Part shown: piece after piece, positions 17,311 through 26,287 of the stretch
Layout of the letters: each line of letters begins with the position of its first letter
Numbering within the stretch: position 1 is the stretch's first letter
DNA from: an uncultured Thermomicrobiales bacterium
GTDB lineage: Bacteria; Chloroflexota; Chloroflexia; Thermomicrobiales; UBA6265
DNA: 46,556 bases
Direction: 5' to 3'
Assembly: GCA_902806345.1 (NCBI GenBank)
Contig: CADCWF010000012.1
Span: 1-46,556, forward strand
The notes under the pieces: generated by a model
What the model was told of the DNA's origin: nothing
Seen by the model: the letters and a program-made list of their open reading frames with translations, nothing else
The model's database searches: none
Translations under genes and position numbers: made by a program

Positions 17311-19512
17311 ATGCCCCGATCCGACCGCTTGCCGCCACGGCCTTCCCTGGTCGCGCTTGCCCTCCTCCTGCCGGCGTTGCTGCTCGGCGGCATCGGTGTC
17401 TCGGTCGCCCAGCAAACCGAACCGATCTCGCCGGCGACGGGCCACGCCTCGGTCATCGCCCACGGGACGGCGGCACTGCCCGATGCGGAGGTTGCCTGGC
17501 GGGTGACGTACCGCGACGGTTTGCCTGGGGATGAGCCAGGCGCCGGGCCGGCCGACCCCGCGTTCCTTGTCGGCGAATCGGGCGCGGTGCTGGTGACCGA
17601 AGGCGAGATCCCGATGGCGCTGCTTCTTGCCGGAGAGGCGCTGTTCGCGGCCGCCGGCGCCGACACCGACGCGCAGGCAATCGGCAGTGACCGGGGGGCT
17701 TGGTTCGAGATCGCGCTGCCGACCGCGGCAGAGGCGGAGGAGCACGGCGACGGCATCGCCGTCTTCGCCGGGGCACCGTTTGCGCCGCCAGCCGGCGTGC
17801 GCGACCTCGACCTCATCCGGGACGTGCTGGGCCAGGACGAGACGACGACCGTCATCGGCCAGGAGTCGCCGGTCTTGCTGCTGGCGACGGGCGGCATCCT
17901 GCGGGTGGAGGCGACGGACGGCTCGTCGGCCACCCTGCGCGTCGGCGAGGCCGCGACCTTCGGCGGCGACGTGGTGGTCACGGGCGACTCGGCGGCGCCC
18001 GCTTCGTTCGTCGCCGCGGTCGCGGGGATCGAGGTCGATGCGGTCGGTTTGGCCGCGACGCGGGTAGCGGCCCCGGCCACTCCCGTCACCGATGGTGGCC
18101 CCGCCGGGGTAGGCGGTCCTGGGGTCATCTCCGCAACGCTCTATGGCTGCCCGCCGGGAGTGCGGCCGCGCCAGGCGAGCCCCGATGTCTGCCCGCTCGA
18201 CCCGGAGGCGGTAGAGCTCGAGTTGGTGGCGCTTGACAGTCAGCCTCCCCGGTTGCTCGGGGGGCCCGAGCCGCAAGACCAGGGGGCCGTCTGGAGCGGG
18301 CTGCCAGTTGGCGCGTATGCCGTGCGGGCCTCGGGGTTCGGCGAGGGGTTCGACCGGATCCTCGTCCCCGCGGCCAAGGCAGTCCGGAGCGGCGGGGCGG
18401 ATGCGGCGGGCGCCGAGAGTGGCTACGAGATCGTCCTCGCCGACTCCACCTTGGAGGCAACGGTCGCCGTTTATGCCCTGGCTGGGAGGGAGCCGGTGGC
18501 GGACGCGGAGCCGACGGTCGTGCCGCCGACCGGGGCGCGGGCGACTCGACCTGCTGCAACGCCGACATCCCGCGCGGCGGCGACGCCAACACCGCAGAAG
18601 ACCTCGGCGGTCGCCGTGCCACGGCAGGGATCGATCTCGCTGCGGGTCTGGTCCTGCCCCGACAGCCTGGCGACGTTCGACGCAGCGCGGTGCGTACCCG
18701 CCGCCGCGCCGTATGACGTGTCCCTCGCGCCCGAGGCGGGGGGTGCTCCACTCCAACTCGTCGACGCCAACCCAGAGGCGGACGGCGAGTGGGTCTGGGA
18801 GGGCGTCGCGTTCGGAGGTTACCTCCTGCAGCAGCCCCTGCTGGCGCCCGGGGCGGCGACGTACTACCTACCAGACGGGGCGTTGCTCGCCGACAACTCG
18901 GGCTACCGAGTCGCGCTCGACCCCTCGGCGCCGACGCTCGCGCTCGAGCTGTACAACCTCGCCCCCGCGTTCCCGTCGCCACCCCTTGCACCAACGGCGG
19001 TCGTCCTGCCGCCGCCAACAGCCGTCGGGGGGGCGCCACCGGTAGCGGGGGTGGTACCGCCGCCGACGGTGATCGCGGCCGGCGGGACCGGTGGCACGAC
19101 GAGCCAGTCGGCGGCTCCGGCTCCAACCCCCGCCGTGGCGGCGCCGGTCGATCGCGACGGCGACAGCCTTACCGACGATGTCGAAATCGCCGTCTGGGGG
19201 ACCGACCCGGGGGCGTTTGACACCGACGGCGACGGGGTCGGCGACGGCGACGAGGCGCTAGGCGGTGGCGATCCGGTTACGGGAGGGCCGGTCGCGGTCG
19301 CACCGGTCGCGGCGGGACCGGGCGCCGCCCCCCAAGCAGGGGCCGGAGGCGGCGATACCGACGGCGATGGTCTCTCCGATGCCGACGAAGCCGCACTCGG
19401 CACGGGCGTCGGCAGCCCCGACAGCGACGGCGACGGCTGGATCGACGGGAACGAGGCCGACCTCGGGACAAACCCGCTCGACCCCGCCAGCCTGCCGCAG
19501 TCCGCTGGGTGA
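17311..19512 (+). CDS. Large secreted protein with Cys-paired domains and calcium-binding repeats
   Basis: Exported protein of about 733 aa, no family recognised as a whole. A signal peptide ends near VSVAQQ. Residues 70-250 have a cupin-like beta pattern (LVTEGEIPMALLLAGEALF; then VLLLATGGILRVEATDGSS). Two Cys-paired units follow: LYGCPPG...CPLD...GLPVGAYAV (from about 278) and VWSCPDS...CVP...VAFGGYLL (from about 447). Pro/Thr/Ala-rich linkers lead to four DxDGDxxxDxxE calcium loops (about 615, 638, 683, 705) like thrombospondin type-3 repeats. The last loop pair is followed by GTNPLDP, typical of such repeats. ATG 17311 has a GGGGGAG site 8 nt upstream. The Cys-paired unit recurs in the secreted protein at 35776-36783. 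An extracellular binding or structural role is inferred. Confidence 0.75.
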   Translation: MPRSDRLPPRPSLVALALLLPALLLGGIGVSVAQQTEPISPATGHASVIAHGTAALPDAEVAWRVTYRDGLPGDEPGAGPADPAFLVGESGAVLVTEGEIPMALLLAGEALFAAAGADTDAQAIGSDRGAWFEIALPTAAEAEEHGDGIAVFAGAPFAPPAGVRDLDLIRDVLGQDETTTVIGQESPVLLLATGGILRVEATDGSSATLRVGEAATFGGDVVVTGDSAAPASFVAAVAGIEVDAVGLAATRVAAPATPVTDGGPAGVGGPGVISATLYGCPPGVRPRQASPDVCPLDPEAVELELVALDSQPPRLLGGPEPQDQGAVWSGLPVGAYAVRASGFGEGFDRILVPAAKAVRSGGADAAGAESGYEIVLADSTLEATVAVYALAGREPVADAEPTVVPPTGARATRPAATPTSRAAATPTPQKTSAVAVPRQGSISLRVWSCPDSLATFDAARCVPAAAPYDVSLAPEAGGAPLQLVDANPEADGEWVWEGVAFGGYLLQQPLLAPGAATYYLPDGALLADNSGYRVALDPSAPTLALELYNLAPAFPSPPLAPTAVVLPPPTAVGGAPPVAGVVPPPTVIAAGGTGGTTSQSAAPAPTPAVAAPVDRDGDSLTDDVEIAVWGTDPGAFDTDGDGVGDGDEALGGGDPVTGGPVAVAPVAAGPGAAPQAGAGGGDTDGDGLSDADEAALGTGVGSPDSDGDGWIDGNEADLGTNPLDPASLPQSAG

Positions 19513-19994
19513 CGGCGGCGCACTCCCTCCGGTGGCCGCACCAAAGCGTATCTGTAAAGGTCGAAACCAGCGCGTGATCGCGGCGAGGGCGTCGGAGCTA
19601 CCGGAGTGGGCGGCGAACTTGTCGTAGCAGGTGGAGACCGCCCGGAACTGTACGAGTGGGTTGCTAAGGGCGTACCCTTGCGGTCTCCCTCCGGAGCCAG
19701 GACCGGAACGTCGTCTACGCCGCCTGCGTGGCGAACTGGGCGGAGGACGACGAGTCCACCCGCTACGTCCGGGACTTGTTCGCCGTGACGCCGCCGCTCT
19801 CGGCTACGACCCCGGCGGCGGCGGGATTCTGGCGGGGCTGGACGACACGGCTTTGGCCCCCTGACGGCTCCAGGTTCTAGGTTGGGGGACGGACATCGCG
19901 CACAGGATCCGGCGGAACGACGAAGACTAGGACGAACGGCGACAACCCGTCGTCCGGATCGGTGTCCGCACTGGGACGGCGAGGACGACGGCAG
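19513..19994. other. Gene-poor spacer with a possible gene remnant
   Basis: A 482-bp stretch between converging genes. No intact gene with a ribosome site is visible. Apart from the possible oxidase fragment listed separately I see no repeats, RNA gene or strong hairpin. Confidence 0.4.
19668..19862 (+). pseudogene. Possible remnant of a berberine-bridge-type FAD oxidase C-terminus
   Basis: One frame reads SLRSQDRNVVYAACVANWAEDD, then STRYVRDLFAVTPPL. This resembles the strand-helix region just before the YvNfl motif near the end of BBE-type FAD-linked oxidases. The stop TAA at 19665-19667 closes the frame upstream and no start or FAD domain is present. The similarity is short and from memory, so this is tentative. 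Confidence 0.25.
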
Positions 19995-21320
19995 CTATCC
20001 GCGCCGCTCCGTCGCGGCAATCGCGTCGTCACCGACGAACTCGAAGTCGTCGGGCCGGTCGGTCTCGCCGAAGAGCTGGTAGAGGACGATAGCGCCGACG
20101 GTGCCGAGGGTGATCCCGTTGAGGGCGAAGCCGCCGAGGTTCAGGGTGTAGTCGGCGGCACCGATGATGAGCGTCACGGCGGCGACGAAGAGGTTGCCGC
20201 CCTTCGAGAAATCCACTCGGTTGGCGACCCAGATCCGGGCTCCGGTGGCGGCGATCAGGCCGAAGAGGACGGTGGCGACCCCCCCGAGGACGCCGGCCGG
20301 GATCGACTGGATGAGCGCCCCGAACTTGGGCGAGAAGCCGAGCAGGAGGGCGACGCTGGCGGCAATCAGGAAGATCGCCGTCGAGTAGACGCGGGTGACC
20401 GCCATGACGCCGATGTTCTCGGCGTAGGTGGTGACTCCGGTGCCGCCACCGGCGCCCGCGACCATCGTCGCCACCCCGTCGCCGATGAACCCCCGGCCGA
20501 GGTAGGGCATCAGGTTGCGCCCGGTCATCTCCGAGACGGCCTTGATGTGGCCCGCGTTCTCAGCGACCAGGGCAATCGCGACCGGGGCGATCAGTGAGAC
20601 TGCGGTCCAGTTCAGCTCTGGCGTCTGGAACCTCGGCAGCCCGAACCAGGCGGCGCTACCGAGTCCGGAGAAGTCGATGCCGGGGCCGACGGTGCCGACG
20701 ACGGCACGGCCGTCCGGGTCGACCCCACGGAGCACCAGCGCCGCGAGGTAGCCGATGACGGTGCCGAGGAGGATCGGCAACCTTCCGAAGATACCCCCGG
20801 CCCGGAGGCCGACGACGAAGATGGCGAGGACGGTGACGATCGCGACCAGGGGGTCGGCGGCGGCCATCCCGCCGGCGGCGCCGGCCAGGTTGAGGCCGAT
20901 GATGGCGACGACCGCGCCCGTGACGAGCGGCGGCAGCAGGCGGTCGATCCAATCCGGGCCGGAAAGGTGGACGGCCAGCCCAATCAGGGCGTAGACGAGA
21001 CCGCAGGCAATGATCCCACCGAGCGCCTGGGGGATCGTGCCGCCGCCGGCGAAGACAGCGCCGACCGGGCCGATGAAGGCAAAGCTGGACCCGAGGTAGG
21101 ACGGCACCTGGCCACCGACGAAGGCAAAGAAGATCAGCGTGCCGATCCCGGAAAAGAGGATCGCGAGGTTGGGATCGAACCCCATGATCAGAGGCGCGAC
21201 GACAGTCGCGCCGAACATCGCCAGCACGTGCTGGACGCCCATCGCGACCGTGCTTCCCCAGGGAAGCCGCTCGTCGGGCGCGATCGTGCCGGAGCGTTTC
21301 TCGGTCCAGACAAGTGCCAC
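19995..21320 (-). CDS. NCS2 uracil/xanthine-type nucleobase permease (UraA-like)
   Basis: Inner-membrane nucleobase:cation symporter of about 441 aa with 14 expected helices. Diagnostic blocks are GVQHVLAMFGATVVAPLI, SSFAFIGPVGAVFA, AENAGHIKAVSEMTGRNL and TTYAENIGVMAVTRVYS. The last is characteristic of uracil permeases, with Glu in AENAGH and AENIGV as expected substrate/proton residues. GTG 21320 was chosen because GGAGG sits 6 nt upstream and the NCS2 N-terminus begins there. The promoter region has TATCAT (21366-21371 on the minus strand) followed by the palindrome GTACGTAC, also found before the AzgA-type permease gene. Confidence 0.9.
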   Translation of the reverse strand: MALVWTEKRSGTIAPDERLPWGSTVAMGVQHVLAMFGATVVAPLIMGFDPNLAILFSGIGTLIFFAFVGGQVPSYLGSSFAFIGPVGAVFAGGGTIPQALGGIIACGLVYALIGLAVHLSGPDWIDRLLPPLVTGAVVAIIGLNLAGAAGGMAAADPLVAIVTVLAIFVVGLRAGGIFGRLPILLGTVIGYLAALVLRGVDPDGRAVVGTVGPGIDFSGLGSAAWFGLPRFQTPELNWTAVSLIAPVAIALVAENAGHIKAVSEMTGRNLMPYLGRGFIGDGVATMVAGAGGGTGVTTYAENIGVMAVTRVYSTAIFLIAASVALLLGFSPKFGALIQSIPAGVLGGVATVLFGLIAATGARIWVANRVDFSKGGNLFVAAVTLIIGAADYTLNLGGFALNGITLGTVGAIVLYQLFGETDRPDDFEFVGDDAIAATERRG

Positions 21321-21349
21321 GCCGCCCCTCCAGCCGTGCCCCGGAAGTT

Positions 21350-21357
21350 GTACGTAC
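21350..21357. promoter_or_regulatory. GTACGTAC palindrome upstream of UraA-like permease
   Basis: Extended sequence TTGTACGTACACA. It lies 30 nt before the start codon and just downstream of a TATCAT -10-like hexamer, so it overlaps the predicted early transcribed region. Two other copies lie at 34053-34060 and 38005-38012, also at predicted start sites. Confidence 0.45.
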
Positions 21358-21548
21358 ACACTGGCATGATACCGGAGACGGGGCAAACGGGGAACCCGGG
21401 CTGTTTGGGACTGTCCTCCAGAGCTTGCTCGAGATCGGGCCAAGAGTCGTGGCCGGCGGCCATCACCCCTCCGAGGAGGACACGCGAGTGGAATGGGCCG
21501 GGGAAGACTGCTCGCGCTGAGGGGCGGGATGATGGCTGTAAGGGCAGT

Positions 21549-22601
21549 TTAGGCAGGGACCAGCACCGTCTCAGCGACGGTCTCTCGGACTGCGATGACC
21601 GTCTGCTCGATGTCGCTCCGGGAGACATCGAGGTGAGTGACGGCGCGGATCAGTGTCGTGAAGTCGTAGTTGGCGCCAAAGCGGACGTCGCGGGCGTTGA
21701 TGCCGCGCTCGAGTGCATCCGGCGTCAGGCCCGTGCCCGAGATGTCGAAGAAGACGATGTTCGTCTCGATCGGGTCGTGGGCGAGGGTGATGCCCGGGAC
21801 GGCTGCCAACCCCTCGGCTAGCAACGCCGCGTTGGCATGGTCCTCGACGAGGCGGTCAACGTGGTGTTCCAGTGCGTAGACGCCCGCGGCGGCAATCACC
21901 CCGGCTTGGCGCATGGCGCCGCCGAAGAGGTGCTTCAGGAGGCGCGCCCGTTCGACGAACTCCGCGGATCCGGCGAGCACCGCGCCGACTGGCGCCCCGA
22001 GCCCCTTCGAGAGATCGATCCAGACCGTGTCGGCGTAGCCGGCGAAGACCGCGGCGGGCGTGCCGGTCGCGACCGCGGCATTGAGGAGGCGGGCGCCGTC
22101 CATGTGCAGGCGCATCCCGTGGTCGTCGACGAGCGACCGCAGCGCGGCGAGTTGCTCCAGCGGCCAGACCTTGCCGCCGCCGCGGTTGGTCGTGTTCTCG
22201 ACGGAGACGAAGGCGGTGCGGGCGGCGTGGGTGGTGCCGGGGCTGAGGAAGCGGCGAACGTCGTTCGGGCCGAAGACGCCCCGGGGGGAGTCGACCGGGC
22301 GCAGCATGACGTTGGCGAGCCAGGCGGGACCCCCCGCCTCGGCCTGGTTGGGGTGGGACTCGCGGTCGAGGATGACCGCCTCGCCCCGGTTCGCGTTCAG
22401 GCAGAACGCGATCGCGTTGCACATGGTGCCGGAGGGCAGGAACAACGCTGCCTCCTTGCCGAGCAAGGCCGCCGTCATCTCCTGGAGCCTGTTCACGGTC
22501 GGGTCTTCCCGCCGCTGCTCGTCACCCACCTCCGCCTCGGCCATTGCCTCGCGCATGGCGAGGGTGGGCCGGGTGGCGGTGTCGCTCGACAGGTCGATCA
22601 T
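21549..22601 (-). CDS. Low-specificity threonine aldolase family PLP enzyme
   Basis: Fold-type I PLP enzyme of about 350 aa, cleaving beta-hydroxy amino acids such as L-threonine to glycine and an aldehyde. Motifs are IDLSSDTATRPT at the N-terminus, ALFLPSGTMCNAIA, ESHPNQAEAGG, ENTTNRGGGKVWP, HMDGARLLNA (PLP Asp), Schiff-base Lys in IDLSKGLGAPVGAVL and RQAGVIAAAG. Length and motifs are complete. ATG 22601 has GGAGG 8 nt upstream. It lies 74 nt after the sulfotransferase gene on the same strand, possibly co-transcribed, though no functional link is evident. Confidence 0.9.
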   Translation of the reverse strand: MIDLSSDTATRPTLAMREAMAEAEVGDEQRREDPTVNRLQEMTAALLGKEAALFLPSGTMCNAIAFCLNANRGEAVILDRESHPNQAEAGGPAWLANVMLRPVDSPRGVFGPNDVRRFLSPGTTHAARTAFVSVENTTNRGGGKVWPLEQLAALRSLVDDHGMRLHMDGARLLNAAVATGTPAAVFAGYADTVWIDLSKGLGAPVGAVLAGSAEFVERARLLKHLFGGAMRQAGVIAAAGVYALEHHVDRLVEDHANAALLAEGLAAVPGITLAHDPIETNIVFFDISGTGLTPDALERGINARDVRFGANYDFTTLIRAVTHLDVSRSDIEQTVIAVRETVAETVLVPA

Positions 22602-22675
22602 GGTCGGGTCCTCCGGGCTCGGTTGGATGCCGGGTTCGGGCTTTTCGCAAGGGTGCGGACCTGGAGCAGGGCGCG

Positions 22676-23398
22676 TCAGCGTACCTGATAACCGAGGGAG
22701 GCGATGTGATCGCCCCAACGCTCGCGAATGATCTGGAGGTGCTCCTCGGTAAGCTGGCTCCGCGATTCGCCGACCTTGCCGGTGCGGACCGTGTGGGATA
22801 ACCGCGGATTGGCCTTGAGGACGGCCTCGATCTGACAGGCCGCGACCGCTGCTTCGATCGCGGCCTGGTCGACCACCTCGATCTGGTCGGTGACGCGCTT
22901 CAGGGTGGCCATGGGGTCGGCGTGGAGATCCTCGTAGCGGACGGGGATGGCTCGACCGCTGTGGAACCAGTCGTAAGCGCGTTGCAGGCTGAAGTCCTCG
23001 GCCAGGTAGGAAAGCACGTCGGGGTGATCGAGCGGCTTCCCGACCATCTTCGATCGAGGCCTCCGCTCGGCCTTGGCGACTCCTGCTTCACGTTTCGGGG
23101 TCCGCGTTTGAACCCAGCGGTAGTAAGAGAGGAAAACATCGTAGGGGTCACGAACGGGCGTGACCAGATGGGCAGGCAAGGTTTCCAGGCGGGAGGCCAG
23201 CTTGGGTGTATACCGAGAATGCATGTGAGCGATGGAGCCGTCGGGAAAGTCGACATCGGCGTTGGCGTCCCGTAACCCTCGCGGATTGATCTGCTGGCTC
23301 TCCTCGCCCCCGATCTGCTTCAACCTGTAGATGTGGGCGAGGAGGCACTTGGTCCAATGGTTGCCCGACCGGGGCGGAGAGACAACGATGATCCGCAT
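22676..23398 (-). CDS. PAPS-dependent sulfotransferase-family protein
   Basis: Protein of about 240 aa with the Sulfotransfer_1 layout. The PAPS phosphosulfate loop is SPPRSGNHWTKCLL near the N-terminus, a possible base lies in IAHMHSRY, and the 3-prime-phosphate motif is PVRDPYDVFLSYYRW. A C-terminal RTGKVGESRSQLTEEH fits the family RxGxxGDW-type loop, though degenerate. It should move sulfate from PAPS to an alcohol or amine; the acceptor cannot be read. ATG 23398 has AGGAG 8-9 nt upstream. No sulfate-activation genes are in the window. Confidence 0.8.
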   Translation of the reverse strand: MRIIVVSPPRSGNHWTKCLLAHIYRLKQIGGEESQQINPRGLRDANADVDFPDGSIAHMHSRYTPKLASRLETLPAHLVTPVRDPYDVFLSYYRWVQTRTPKREAGVAKAERRPRSKMVGKPLDHPDVLSYLAEDFSLQRAYDWFHSGRAIPVRYEDLHADPMATLKRVTDQIEVVDQAAIEAAVAACQIEAVLKANPRLSHTVRTGKVGESRSQLTEEHLQIIRERWGDHIASLGYQVR

Positions 23399-23540
23399 CC
23401 CGTTTCTCCTCTAGCTGACTCGGCTAACTGACTCGGCGTCCTCGACAGCGCACTCGCTGCTGCCAAGCGCGGTGGGAGTGAGCATTGGCGGTTGCCTCCG
23501 ACCGCCGATCCGCAGGGCGGGTCGGGGGTGTGAAAGACCA

Positions 23541-24587
23541 TCACGCGGCGAGCCGTACTTCGGCCCCGGTGCGGGCCGACTCGACGATCGCCGCCGCGAC
23601 CCGGAGGCCGGAAAGGGCATCGGCGGCGTCGGCGATCAGCGAGGCGGAGCCGTCGCGGACGCGGTCGATAAAGTGGTGGTCCTGCTCCCGCAGGGCGCCT
23701 CCGATGGAGCCACCAGACTCGGGCCAGAGCGACGTCTCGGGATGTGCGGCGAGCTCCGGTTGCCAGACGGCGAGGCCGCCGTCGAGCAGACGGATCCGGC
23801 CGCTGCAGTCAGTGCCGACGACCTCGAGCTCGCTGTCGATGGTGCCGTGCCAGTCGGGGGTGATGACGTTGGCCGGGGCTCCGGCGGGGACGAACCAGCT
23901 CGTCTCAACGATGCCGACCGCGCCGTTCGCGAACTGGAGCATCGCCCAGCAGGCGTCCGGGTAGGTCAGCCGGGCGTGGTTGCGCTCGACCGCGTAGACG
24001 GCGGTGCAGGGGTTGGCGGCGTACCAGAGGAGCAAGTCGATGTCGTGGATGCTCGTCTCGTAGACGGGGTGGGCGCGGTCCCCGTAGGCGGGAAACCAGG
24101 CGCGGGAGACGTTGCGCTTGGCCCGGAGCGAGACGAGGGGACCGAACCGACCGGCTGCGATCTCCGCCTTGAGCAAGGCGTGCCGGGTCTCGAACCGGAG
24201 GAGGAAGCCGACCTGGAGCGGCACCTCCGCGCGGTCGGCGGCGGCGAGGACGACCTCCCCCTCCGCCACGGTCATCGCCAGCGGCTTCTCGACGAAGAGC
24301 GCGATCCGCCGCTCCAGGACCGTCAGCGCCTGGGCCGCGTGGAGCGGCTCCGGCGTCACCAAGAAACAGGCGTCGAGGGGTTCGGCGGCGAGCATCGCGT
24401 CCAGGCTGGGATAGCGGCCCTTCACCGCATGGCGGGCCGCGACGGCGGCGACCTCCGATTCCGCCGGATCGCAGACCGCCGCGAGCTCGACCCCCGGCAG
24501 CGCCGCCAGGACGGAGGCGTGCAGCTTGCCGAAGCGACCGAGCCCCGCAAGCCCGACCCGAACGGTTGCCGGTCCTCCGGTTCCCAT
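23541..24587 (-). CDS. Gfo/Idh/MocA-family NAD(P)-dependent oxidoreductase
   Basis: Oxidoreductase of about 348 aa. It has an N-terminal Rossmann fold (VRVGLAGLGRFGKLH, AVCDP), the EKP motif FVEKPLAMTVAEGE with its conserved Lys, and a C-terminal substrate domain whose catalytic-type His/Asp lie in ETSIHDIDLLLWY. The family oxidises or epimerises sugars, inositols or related compounds. ATG 24587 has GGAGG 4 nt upstream. Its neighbour downstream on the strand is the sulfotransferase 142 nt away. Substrate not predictable. Confidence 0.88.
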   Translation of the reverse strand: MGTGGPATVRVGLAGLGRFGKLHASVLAALPGVELAAVCDPAESEVAAVAARHAVKGRYPSLDAMLAAEPLDACFLVTPEPLHAAQALTVLERRIALFVEKPLAMTVAEGEVVLAAADRAEVPLQVGFLLRFETRHALLKAEIAAGRFGPLVSLRAKRNVSRAWFPAYGDRAHPVYETSIHDIDLLLWYAANPCTAVYAVERNHARLTYPDACWAMLQFANGAVGIVETSWFVPAGAPANVITPDWHGTIDSELEVVGTDCSGRIRLLDGGLAVWQPELAAHPETSLWPESGGSIGGALREQDHHFIDRVRDGSASLIADAADALSGLRVAAAIVESARTGAEVRLAA

Positions 24588-24676
24588 CGTTCCTCCGCCT
24601 GCCTTCTCCGAGTCGTCGGCTCCAAGTCTACCGCCGGGAACCCGATCTGCCCGCTCCGCCTGGCGCCCGCGACGGA

Positions 24677-24705
24677 CTGGAGCGCGAGAAGACCGAGGCT
24701 ATACT
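24677..24705 (+). promoter_or_regulatory. Candidate sigma70 promoter for the MFS gene
   Basis: CTGGAG, 17 nt, then TATACT. The -10 is good and the -35 moderate. It lies 67 nt upstream of the ATG at 24772. Confidence 0.5.
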
Positions 24706-24771
24706 GCCGGCACGGGGCCGCTGCGACGATGGGTCTCGTTGGCCACGACGCGACCAGCGGACGATCCCTCT

Positions 24772-26163
24772 ATGGCGACGATGTTCCGCGAGATCCGTCT
24801 CTACAAGCGTGACGTCCGCCTGTTCCTGCTCTACAACCTCCTCGCGTACGTCGGGTGGGGCGTTTTCCAGCTCATCTTCAACCTCTACCTGCGCGAGCTG
24901 AACCTGCGCGAAGACGACATGGGGGCGTTCAGCGCCGCCCAGACCCTGACGATGGCGGCGACGGCCGCAACGATGGGGCCGGTGGTCGGCCGGATCGGCA
25001 TCTGGCGGTCGCTCGTCGGTGGGTTGTCGATCTTCCTCGCGACGTCGTACGCCCTGGCCTGGGCCGAGCAGCCGCCGCTGCTCCTGGCGCTCTCGGCGGC
25101 CAGCGGGGTCGGCCTCGCCTACCTCTTCACCGGGACCATGCCGTTTATCATTGAATGGGTGCCGGCCCGCCAGCGGCAGACCATCTCGACACTCGCCTTC
25201 GCGGTGATCGGTCTCTCCGGCACCGTCGGCTCGTTGCTTGGCGGCGCCCTTCCCAACCGGCTCCCCGTCGATACCCTCTGGGCTTTCCGCTGGACCCTCA
25301 TCGCCGGGACGGTGGTGGCGACCCTCGCGTTGGCGCCGCTGCTGTCGATGGGGGACGCCCGAGCCAGACGTGCCGACCCCGACCCGACGGCGGCGCGCGA
25401 AGCCGAGGACCCCGCCGGGCGTCGACGAGTCCGCCGGGACGTGAGCGTCTTCGTCCTGATAGGCGGCCTGATGGCGCTGGGGGCGGGGATGGTGGTGCCG
25501 TTCTACAACGTCTACCTCGCATCCCTCGGATCGAGCCCCGGCCAGATCGGACTTGTTTACGCAGCGGCAGGCTTGGCCTCGGCGACGATCGGGTTGGCAG
25601 CCCCGATGGTGGCACGGCGCTGGGGGGCGCTCGTTGGCGTCGCCGTCGTCCGCGTCGTGCCGCTGCCGCTCTACGCGTTGCTGCCGCTGGCGCCGCTGCT
25701 GCCAGTCGCGGTGGTTGCCCACGTTGTCCGCCAGACCTCGATCAGCATGGCCTGGCCGATCGACTCGACCTTCATCGCCGAGGTGCTGCCGCCGAAGGCG
25801 CGGGCTGGGGTCTTCGGCTTGCGCTCGGCCGCCTGGAACCTCGGCTGGGCGGGGGCCAGCCTGGTGGGCGGCTGGTTGATCGTGCAGCGCGGCTACGGCC
25901 CAACGTTCCTCGGGTACATCGTGTTCACCGCCGTCGCGATGGGGCTGTTCGTCGTCTACTACGGGCGCCACCCCCGGGTCCGCTCAGGCGAGGTTGCGAC
26001 GGCGCTGCCGAGAAGACAGGCAGAGCGCCAACGCGATTCGACGGAGGGGATCGACATCCCGCCTCGGGATGGCGAGGTGGATCGGGCGCCAGCCGGTGGG
26101 CCGAAATCACCAGTACAGGTGTCGCCGGACGTGGCGACGGCAACCGGCCGCCGCGATCGCTGA
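24772..26163 (+). CDS. MFS transporter
   Basis: Twelve-helix major facilitator of about 463 aa. The N-terminal half begins LFLLYNLLAYVGWGVFQLIFNLYLRELNL. A charged central loop (GDARARRADPDPTAAREAEDP) separates the halves, and the C-terminal half starts VFVLIGGLMALGAGMVVPFYNVYLASLG. A hydrophilic tail of about 60 residues follows the last helix. The weak ribosome site leaves ATG 24772 or 24781 possible; I used the first. No substrate motif is recognised. The GH3 gene follows 124 nt downstream on the same strand, so transport of a sugar or cell-wall fragment is possible but unproven. Confidence 0.82.
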   Translation: MATMFREIRLYKRDVRLFLLYNLLAYVGWGVFQLIFNLYLRELNLREDDMGAFSAAQTLTMAATAATMGPVVGRIGIWRSLVGGLSIFLATSYALAWAEQPPLLLALSAASGVGLAYLFTGTMPFIIEWVPARQRQTISTLAFAVIGLSGTVGSLLGGALPNRLPVDTLWAFRWTLIAGTVVATLALAPLLSMGDARARRADPDPTAAREAEDPAGRRRVRRDVSVFVLIGGLMALGAGMVVPFYNVYLASLGSSPGQIGLVYAAAGLASATIGLAAPMVARRWGALVGVAVVRVVPLPLYALLPLAPLLPVAVVAHVVRQTSISMAWPIDSTFIAEVLPPKARAGVFGLRSAAWNLGWAGASLVGGWLIVQRGYGPTFLGYIVFTAVAMGLFVVYYGRHPRVRSGEVATALPRRQAERQRDSTEGIDIPPRDGEVDRAPAGGPKSPVQVSPDVATATGRRDR

Positions 26164-26287
26164 TCAGCGGTCTCGGATTGCACAGACGACCGGCCGCTCG
26201 ATCGGGTGTTCGATCAAGGCAATTTACCAGAAACATCGCCTCGGGACGGACTCCCCGATTGCTCGTCTGGAACGAAAGGGCGTTCGC

